Shown in pieces: positions 56,459-64,000 of a DNA stretch of 64,000 bases. The stretch comes from Leptoclinus maculatus. Lineage: Eukaryota > Chordata > Actinopteri > Perciformes > Stichaeidae. The number at the start of each line of letters is the position of its first letter. Within the stretch, counting starts at the first letter, position 1. The notes below the pieces were generated by a model. The model was not told where the DNA came from, did not search any database, and was given only the letters and a program-made list of their open reading frames with translations. The DNA lies in assembly GCA_032191485.1 (NCBI GenBank), contig JAVDOI010000198.1, positions 62,001-126,000 of the forward strand, written 5' to 3'. Made by a program: the position numbers and the translations under genes.

Positions 56459-57960
56459 GTGAAACACTTTGTGTTGATGCAGGAATGCAACATAAATAAA
56501 CTTCCTCTTTACTATGACCAAATACTGTATCTAACTAACCTGAACCTGACTAACCTCAGTACTGAGGAGGTTGGAGCACTGACAGAACTGAACAGTAACA
56601 AACATATCATCATCAAGCCAGCTGACAAGGGCAGTGCTATGGTCATCATGGACAGAGAACAGTATGTATGGGAGGGTTATCGACAACTTAACGACCCCAA
56701 ATATTACACTAAATTGGCCAAACCTATTCATCCAGAGACTATTCCAATTATGAACAAAATTATCCAAACTCTTTATGAGAAAAAGTTTATAAAGGCAAAA
56801 CAAAAGTATTATCTAATGGGCAGCTCGGAACCCAGAGCCAGATTATTTTACATGCTGCCTAAAATTCACAAGGATCCCACTAAGTGGAGCAAACCACATG
56901 AAATCCCTCCAGGTAGACCCATTGTGTCTGACTGCAGCAGTGAAACATATTACACTGCAGAGTACCTGGACTTCTTCCTCAATCCTCTCTGGACCACACA
57001 CCCAAGTTACATTAAGGACACGTACCACTTTATCAACATAGTGAAACAACTGCACATTCCTGACAACTTTGATTTGTTCACAATTGACATAGACAGTCTC
57101 TATACTAATATTGACATCAAAGGAGGCACACAAGCCATAAAAACATTATTTCGGAAACACCCAAACAAAAAAAGACCAGAAAAATAATTATATGCAGGCC
57201 TGATTAAGTCACAGTTGTTGAGGTTTCACAGGATTTGCACTGAACAGGAGGATTCTAATTTTGCAGTCAGAGTGTTGTTTCGAGCTTTGGCCAGCAGAGG
57301 GTACTCTAGGACTTTTCTGAGAAAATGCAGAATGTCATTTCAGCAAACTAAACCTACAGCAGTAACTTGTAACCTTCCATTTGTGACTACATATTCCCCG
57401 TCCACTGTTGAACTGATCAGAGACAGTAGGAGGAACTTTCACAAACACATTACAGGAACCTCAACATTACAGGACCACAGCATTATTGCTGCATTCAGGA
57501 AAAACAGGAATTTACAGGATCTCCTGGTAAAAGCTAAGATTAAACCCCTTTCGGATCCTAAACCCAGAGGACAGGGCCAATTCTTTCAACACCGTAACTG
57601 GTTCACTAATCGGTACACAAAAGAGGTCTTCCAGACAATGACCCGTGGCAGTCTAAATTCAAAACATTGTATATATCTGACTTCATGTAAACAGTGTGAT
57701 TTACAGTATGTGGGTGAAACGGGCAACACCATTTCTATTCGATTCACTCAACAGAAATACAATATACTGAACAGGAAAAAGATGGTGACACCCTTTGTGA
57801 AACACTTCCTTCTGCATGGATGGAAATCGGTCCTAACTACTGTCATTGAGTGTAACCCCAGGTGGAACATTTCCCCAGGTGGAACATTTCCGCCATTCCC
57901 AAGATGGCGGCCCCCAGCTGCTAGACTACTATCGAAACAAACTTCATCATCGGACTTAAA
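56459..57960 (+). mobile_element. Penelope-like element, reverse transcriptase core deleted
   Basis: The first frame (56459-57187) has Penelope-type motifs: HIIIKPADKGSAMVIMD, LPKIHK, GRPIVSDCSS and the motif A region FTIDIDSLYTNI. It stops shortly after HPNKKRPEK. The second frame (57215 on) resumes with LLRFHRIC and GYSRTFLRKCR and carries a GIY-YIG endonuclease (CIYLTSC, LQYVGETGNTISIRF), ending around 57870. The part between, which should contain the catalytic YADD box, is missing: only about 30 bases separate the halves. The element is dead by internal deletion. Its 3' side is cut by an L1-type sequence. Confidence 0.88.
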
Positions 57961-58076
57961 ACCATCTCTTTTCCCCTTCACCCATCATCTATTTCACTCA
58001 AAACTGGACTAGAATATCAATCGAACTGGACCATCTGGAAGAATATATTGACGAGTGCTTTGACCGAATCTGCATC

Positions 58077-58853
58077 ATGGACAAGGACAAGGACAATACC
58101 GGCGACGCCGAAAAAACACCCACTTCATACAGCAAAAGACCCCGTCCTGATTCAGACTCCAGCACAGGTACAACTTCATCCACCTCACCAAAACCACCAT
58201 GCTGCTCCGAGGTAAGCAACATACTCATGTCCATTGAAAATAAACTTTCCGGCTTTGACTCCAGACTTTCGCTCATTGAAGTCTTACACCGGGAATTCCA
58301 GGCTCTGCGCCACAGCCTGGAGTTCAGTCAGAACCAAATCGACACACTCACTCAGGACAACAAGTCACTACAACATTCTGTCAACACGATAACCACCCAG
58401 CTCACCTCTGTTACCGCCGACAACAAAGCTCTGAAAGAAACCATCCTGGATCTACAAGCACGCAGTATGAGAGACAATCTAGTTTCCCCCGGCATTACCG
58501 AACAAACCACAGAAGACCCCGAAAAATCAATCAAAGAATTCATGTCCATACAGCTCAAACTACCCGCAGAGACCGTCAACAACATCACATTCCACCGCGT
58601 ACACCGTCTGGGACCGAGGAACAACAATAACCGACCACGGACAATCATCGCGAAATTTGAACACTACAAACAAAAAGACAGTTCAGACAACAAGGGGGCC
58701 AACAGTCTCCCAACATCCGAACGCACTATGACCCTACACCACCACAAAGCAAGGCAGGCAGCTCAAAGGAACGCACTATGGACTCAACGATCAATATCCA
58801 AAAGAAATCATGCAGCGACGCCAAAGTTCTGTTTCCAATCCGTAAACACATGA
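58077..58853 (+). CDS. L1-type LINE ORF1 protein
   Basis: A 258-residue open frame. It has a charged, Ser/Thr-rich N-terminus (to about 45), then a coiled coil (about 50-135, many spaced Leu/Ile and Gln). An RNA-recognition-like domain follows (SMRDNLVSPGI, VNNITFHRVHRLGP, RPRTIIAKFEHYKQK), the layout of L1 ORF1p, an RNA-binding chaperone that coats LINE RNA. The 5' leader (from about 57880, CCATTCCCAAGATGGCGGCC) fits a LINE 5' UTR. The C-terminus after about residue 208 looks frame-shifted relative to the family. ORF2 is absent; a (TC)n tract follows about 120 bases later. Confidence 0.75.
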   Translation: MDKDKDNTGDAEKTPTSYSKRPRPDSDSSTGTTSSTSPKPPCCSEVSNILMSIENKLSGFDSRLSLIEVLHREFQALRHSLEFSQNQIDTLTQDNKSLQHSVNTITTQLTSVTADNKALKETILDLQARSMRDNLVSPGITEQTTEDPEKSIKEFMSIQLKLPAETVNNITFHRVHRLGPRNNNNRPRTIIAKFEHYKQKDSSDNKGANSLPTSERTMTLHHHKARQAAQRNALWTQRSISKRNHAATPKFCFQSVNT

Positions 58854-58976
58854 TGAAAGAAGGGAAAGGAAGCAATAATATCACTGGACAAACGATAACA
58901 TAGATGGACAATTGTACCGCGATAAGGACATAAGCCCGACGGATGCAGCGAGACCTCTCTGGCTCCTCTCTCTCGT

Positions 58977-59263
<287 letters not shown>

Positions 59264-59527
59264 CCCATCCTACAGCTCCGCATAAATACACATCCACACA
59301 TGAAAACCCCCCTCCGTAGTTTAGGTATGCCCCTTCTCTTTCTCTGCATTGCACTGTTTCGATTATTATACTAGTATATAGTATTGCACCTACGTCTCAC
59401 TGTACCAGACACACACTCCTTTGTATTTTTGTTTTGTGTATTGTTTTACTTACTTTGTTGTGTTCATGTTCTTATATGTGTTTGTCTCTCCCTGACTCAG
59501 TGTCTGCAGGTCCTGCTGTGTCATTTA

Positions 59528-59649
59528 CACACTCACTCACTATCTCACACGCACACACGCACATGCACACACACATGCACACACACACGCACGTGCACGC
59601 GCGCGCACACACACGCGCACATGCACACACACATGCACACACGCACGTG

Positions 59650-59686
<37 letters not shown>

Positions 59687-59779
59687 GCGCACATGCACAC
59701 ACACACACGCATGCACACACATGCACACACACGCACGCACGCACACACATGCACACACACATGCACACACACGCACGTG

Positions 59780-59816
<37 letters not shown>

Positions 59817-59890
59817 GCGCACATGCACACACACACACGCATGCACACACATGCACACACACGCACGCACGCACACACACACGCACAAGA
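59528..59890. repeat. CA/CG alternating array with higher-order repeat
   Basis: Alternating purine-pyrimidine sequence mixing CACA, CGCG and CATG. A block starting ACGCACGTGCACGCGCGCGC at 59641 recurs at 59771 (130-bp period), and a shorter copy starts near 59587. All shadow frames are His-Thr or Cys-Val runs. Confidence 0.9.
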
Positions 59891-59904
59891 AATAGAGATT
59901 ACGT

Positions 59905-60201
59905 GTGCTACTGATTGAACTCAGGGAAAACGAAAACTTTCTGGCGAATATGCAGCATCTCCTCTCCACGACCCCACACCTGACTGAAGTTCACAGCCAA
60001 AATACAAACAAGATCAGAGAGAAGAAACAGTTCTTAAAGCATTGTTTACGAATGGGGAATGCAGTCAGAGGCTATAAGGTGCTGCAGATGACCGTACCCC
60101 CAGACAACTGGAAATGGATGGATGAGCTTGACCTGCGTGCCTCCATCGGGCTGCTGATCTTAGCAGGTGTGCAGAGGTTTCCGAGGCGAGGCTGCATCTA
60201 G
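59905..60201 (+). pseudogene. piggyBac transposase fragment
   Basis: A 98-residue frame with NAVRGYKVLQMTVPPDNWKW and ELDLRASIGLLILAGVQRF, resembling the start of the piggyBac transposase core (typically DLRAFIGLLILAGVYR). It ends in unrelated sequence at 60201, and none of the catalytic Asp regions is present. It belongs to a different subfamily from the element at 49143-52876. Confidence 0.6.
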
Positions 60202-60352
60202 TCTCAGAAAAAGTAACTAGTTACAAGTTACTAGTTACTTCTGAAAATTGTAACTAGATTACTTTACTAGTTACTGCATTTGAAAAGTAACTTCACTACG
60301 AGTTACTTTACTTTCCATTTTTTTAAGCAAATGTCCAAATTTACCGCAAAGA

Positions 60353-60835
60353 TACACGGACAAACATCACGGACAAACGTCACGGACAAACGTCACGGAC
60401 AAACCTCACGGACAAACGTCACGGACAAACGTCACGGACAAACATCGCGGACAAACGTCGCGGACAAACGTCACGGACAAACGTCACGGACAAACGTCAC
60501 GGACAAACGTCACGGACAAACGTCACGGACAAACGTCACGGACAAACGTCACGGACAAACGTCAGGGACAAACGTCACGGACAAACGTCACGGACAAACG
60601 TCACGGACAAACGTCACGGACAAACGTCACGGACAAACGTCACGGACAAACGTCACGGACAAACGTCACGGACAAACGTCACGGACAAACACGTCACGGA
60701 CAAACACGTCACGGACAAACACGTCACGGACAAACGTCACGGACAAACACGTCACGGACAAACGTCACGGCCAAACGTCACGGACAAACGTCACGGACAA
60801 ACGTCACGGACAAACGTCACGGACAAACGTCATGG
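60353..60835. repeat. 13-bp minisatellite, about 37 units
   Basis: Unit ACAAACGTCACGG, nearly perfect. A few variants exist: CATCGCGG, GTCAGGG, and four 15-bp units with an extra AC (ACAAACACGTCACGG) at about 60686-60760. Since 13 is not divisible by three, three units give a 13-residue peptide period. The frame stays open for 192 codons, but that is a by-product of the repeat. Confidence 0.95.
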
Positions 60836-61299
60836 CCCTTTCATCACTTTATTTTTAATTTTCAATAAAGGGCATCTCTTAGCCTTTCCACATAGTGTAT
60901 TGTAATTGTAAACATATAAAAGTCAGCCATTCACTTGAACGAACATTAACCCTGTCCACACTGTCTGACCAAAGAAATCCACAAACAACAGGATACAAGA
61001 GGCTATGTATGGTGGAGACATTCAGGTGGGTCAATCAGCAGTAACACATTAAAAACAGGCTTTTGGAAACATGAGACCCCACTAAACCAAATGGGGGCCT
61101 ACTCCTGAGAACAAAACCAGCTTGTTATAGGAATCATTGTAGTGGTTTAAGAAAAATAGAAAAATAAATGGCACTTAACCCAAACAATAGAAACAGAAAA
61201 TGCAATTAAATAAACAGAAAATCCACTTCATCATTGCCTAAATAAACAGAAAGTGCACTTTATCCCATGAAGTTCATAATTTTTCTCTATTCTTCAAAA

Positions 61300-63435
61300 T
61301 AGCGATTGTATCGCATGAGTAAAAGTCTCTCGACTCTTTTATCCGACAGCCTGTTCCTCCTTGGGGTCAGAACAATACTGCCCAGGCTGAAAAGCCTTTC
61401 GACAGGTGCACTTGATGGTATTGGAGTGTTGTATTGCTTTGCAATATCCATAATCCTAGGGAACCTGGAGAGAACCTCCAGTTGGATCCGGGCATTTTTA
61501 AGTACTCCATGACTTCTGTTTCTGCCGTGTAGTAAAACTCCTCTTCAAAATCAAAAAAGTCAGTGTGACTGGAGGTGGTTGGGCTCTGAACTGCTGGTCC
61601 AATCTGTGGCTCATCAGGAATCCGGGCACGACACTTTTAACAGCATCTCTTCTCTTCTCATCTTTGAGCCAGCGGACCTTGAATTTGGGCATTGTGGCAG
61701 CAGCCATGAGAGCATCCTTCCTGTCCAAGACGGATGAAAATCTGTCTTTGATCGCCTGTGATATGAAACAGTATAGGCTACATTAGACAAACATATAGGC
61801 TACAGTTCAATAAAGGGAACAGCAACCCACATACACAGCTCTGCTGCTCATCCCACAAATGCATGTTCCTTACAAATGTGGCACCATTTAAAAGGGAAAT
61901 AAACAGGCTTTCCAACGCTATAAGATTTATTGCCAAGAAGCATTGTTACAACAAAGAAATAATCTACCAAACACAAATGTCCTTACTTTTTGTGCTAAGT
62001 TTAAATGCTATACACTGTAGACTATTATGTTGGGGGTATTCATTTTATTATTCAATATGTATTTACCTGTACAATAGCTCCAGGCATGCCAGCTGTCATC
62101 TGAGAAAGGCCTTCCTTCAACGCAAGCAACTTCAATATCAGAATTTCCAAGGTTGGCAGGAGGGTGCCATAGTAGCAATCATCATCACCTTGTAGTATAT
62201 CTAATGCAGCAGCAAGAGGTTTTGACACTGTACAATATTCCTTCAGGAACCGATACTCTCGCTCAGTGATGCATCTATCACCCAGTCTAGTTTAAATCTC
62301 TGATTGGGATCTCTATGATGAGGGACAGGGCGTCATGAGTCGAGTTCCAGCGTGTAGCAGTGGGCATGATGAGCTTTCTTTTGATCACATCCTCAACCTG
62401 GTCTGAAGCCACAGTAGAGCGACTAGTTTTTGTCCAGAGAGCTGTGCACTTGGCGAGAGCACTTCTGTAAACTGCTTTACAGTCATTGTTACTTGTCAGC
62501 CATCTCTCAAGGTCATTTTTGGAGATCAGGTTCAGTGTATGCGATGCACAGCGCAAGTGAGGCGGCAATGAAAATGCGGCGTCTGATTCTGTAGAGTACT
62601 TCAGAAACATCAGTAAAAGTGACTTCCTCCTCATCATCGGATAGCTCGTCAGAGTCAGACCCATCATCAGGCTTGGATTTAAACATTCTGAAGGCTTTTA
62701 CAAAATTGCTGCCATTATCTGTAACGCATGCTGTGACATAAGCTGAATGAATCTGTTCTATTTCATTAGCTATGACATCATATGTATGTCTTCCTCTCAC
62801 TCTCTTACAGGCTAGAGCTGCCTTCTGACGTTTAAAACTAGTGTTGTCAATCCAGTGAGCGGTCATTCCTAAATAACTTTTGTTGTTGGCGGACCAAATA
62901 TCTGCAGTTGTTGTAACATAATCCAAGGACTCAAACGTTTTTTTCAGATTGGATTCCATGTCGGAATAACATTGGTCTAGGTATTGGGAACATGTTTTCC
63001 TGTCTGACGTTGGCATGTGAGTGCTAGGTATTTTAGCTAGTATTTTTCTAAACCTTGGCGATTCGATAGTGGACAGGGGAAGCATGTCTTCCACGATGTA
63101 CCCGGCAACTAGTTTGTTAATTTCCATTTGTGTTACCTTCTGCGCTCCAAGAGCAAGATGCTGGAGAATCTGAGCTTGTTTAGGCGGGGTCGGTTGGTGA
63201 TGAGCGTCTTCAACAGGCTAGCGGGATCTTTCGCCACAAGTTTTGAAGTGCTATGCTGGCCTGTCAAATGCTTCAACAGGTTGCTCATTGAGTTGACAGC
63301 AGTTGAAAGACACCTCTCACCTGGACACAGAGTGCATTTTACACTAATATTTTTGCCCTTTCGAGCAACAAAGTTAAAATAATGAGAATATCGCCACTGG
63401 CTGAACCCTCCTGTCTCCGTCTCCGTCTCATCCAT
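61300..63435 (-). pseudogene. hAT transposase (zbed-like), frameshifted
   Basis: On the minus strand a BED finger comes first (63435-63133: SQWRYSHYFNFV, CTLCPGERCL, LLKHLTGQHST). Then, in another frame from 63180, comes QILQHLALGAQKVTQ and 63127-62513 (VAGYIVEDMLPLSTIESPRF, TTTADIWSANNKSYLGMTAH, VTACVTDNGSNFVKAF), which contains the first catalytic Asp regions. 62667-62287 follows (LRCASHTLNLI, ALWTKTSRS, PTATRWNSTHDALSLI). The C-terminal dimerisation motif is at about 61430-61300 (SSAPVERLFSLGSIVLTPRR). There is a frame break in the CCCC run near 63175 and others near 62600. The 61730-62290 stretch may be an intron or decayed. Not functional as read. Confidence 0.8.
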
Positions 63436-63721
63436 TTTCCCGCTTCCCCTGACGCACCAGCAGCTACGTCACTCAAATCGGTCTCTGTGGCAACGGTGCC
63501 CAGACAAGCACACAGGCAGGAAACATGCACGCACCACTAAAAGAGAACTTTTCGGACTGGCAAAAATGTCTTGGGTAACGCAGGAAAGCGCGTTCCTGAG
63601 GTCTAGTAAAGTAGTGTAGTTACCAATATTTTGAGTGTAATGCGTTACTTTACTTCGTTACCTATAATAGTAATATCGTTACTGTAATCCGTTACTTTGT
63701 AACTCGTTACCCCCAACACTG

Positions 63722-64000
63722 CTTACCACCTCAAACAAGGGGTAAGTAGTCAGACGGCAACAAGAGGAGGAATACGTCTGAAACTCACCACAACACCAGA
63801 ACAGGGACCAGAAAGGACTGAGGCCAGGACCACAGGTGCCTTTTAAATGCTGGCACTAATTGGGGGGAGGAGCCTAGCCTGAGGGCTGCGTTCACAACCC
63901 TACACTTTCTCTGAGGAGCGTTCCCCACTACACATGGGACCAACTGTTATAGAGAACTCTTGACCTCAGCTGTCGTGTGAGTATGGACAGCACCTGGGGG
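63722..64000. other. no recognised feature
   Basis: GC-moderate sequence with GGGGGGAGGAGCC that could be part of a retrotransposon LTR, but the window ends before a boundary can be seen. Confidence 0.35.

Larger units (their letters stand above)
60205..63721 (-). mobile_element. hAT transposon, decayed, left end abnormal
   Basis: The right end, read on the minus strand, is CAGTGTTGGGGGTAACGAGT, followed by alternating GTAAC/GTTAC motifs. Similar GTAACTAGTTAC repeats lie at 60205-60300 on the left, but the expected CAGTG terminus is missing there. The 8 bases right of the element (CTTACCAC) are not duplicated on the left. Between them is a broken minus-strand transposase and a minisatellite. 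The left end has probably been lost. Confidence 0.7.

Noticed and set aside
59384..59969. Several 110-176-residue frames rich in His-Thr or Cys-Val
   Set aside because: Created by the CA/CG array; no starts or domains of note.
60353..60835. CRISPR-like array
   Set aside because: The repeats are directly adjacent without unique spacers, and the DNA is eukaryotic.
60280..60858. 192-residue frame of repeated Thr-Asn-Val-Thr-Asp-Lys-Arg-His-Gly
   Set aside because: Translation of the 13-bp minisatellite; open because of the unit, not because of selection.

Overview
This is eukaryotic DNA, almost certainly from a ray-finned (teleost) fish. The coding stretches are short exons bounded by GT/AG splice sites, and they match vertebrate genes. 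The repeats are typical of teleosts: L2 and Tx1 LINEs, a Gmr1-type LTR element, piggyBac, hAT, a Penelope-like element, and long (CA)n and (TC)n tracts. I cannot name the species. I saw no bacterial genes, operons, CRISPR array, rRNA or tRNA gene.

The window reads as a mosaic of pieces of at least five unrelated host genes. The region 1-5992 holds four wdfy3 exons (PH-BEACH linker region), a LINE fragment, and two sspo (SCO-spondin) discoidin exons. At about 5992 it switches back to wdfy3: BEACH exons at 5999-7530, then later exons at 13614-15243. Between these two blocks sits a complete LTR retrotransposon (7566-13503) in antisense orientation, with identical LTRs, one long gag-pol ORF, and integrase placed before reverse transcriptase. 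At 16198-22192 the first ~6 kb recurs almost base for base. This time it runs on into sspo, giving a complete discoidin domain followed by LDLa, TIL, VWC-like and TSP1 exons to 27658.

Downstream lie the tail of a chromodomain gypsy element (28245-29090), a lone last exon of chrna1 on the minus strand (30079-30207), a truncated Tx1-type LINE ending in (TC)n (31426-33594), and the 3' part of an SRCR-domain membrane receptor gene broken by a small DNA transposon (34377-36804). The 5' third of zzef1 follows (39583-48639), carrying a hAT relic and an L2 LINE in its introns.

The right third is mostly mobile DNA. It has an apparently intact piggyBac with TTAA at both ends and a spliced 713-residue transposase (49143-52876), a Penelope-like element lacking its catalytic core (56459-57960), an L1-type ORF1 (58077-58853), large (TC)n and CA/CG arrays, a piggyBac fragment, and a decayed hAT transposon (about 60205-63721) holding a 13-bp minisatellite.

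The host genes show missing exons, a lost splice acceptor, frameshifts and out-of-phase junctions, so they look like gene fragments rather than working loci. A B chromosome, a degenerating sex-linked region, or an assembly artefact would each produce this pattern. The sequence alone cannot choose between them, and two frameshifts fall in C homopolymers where read errors are common.
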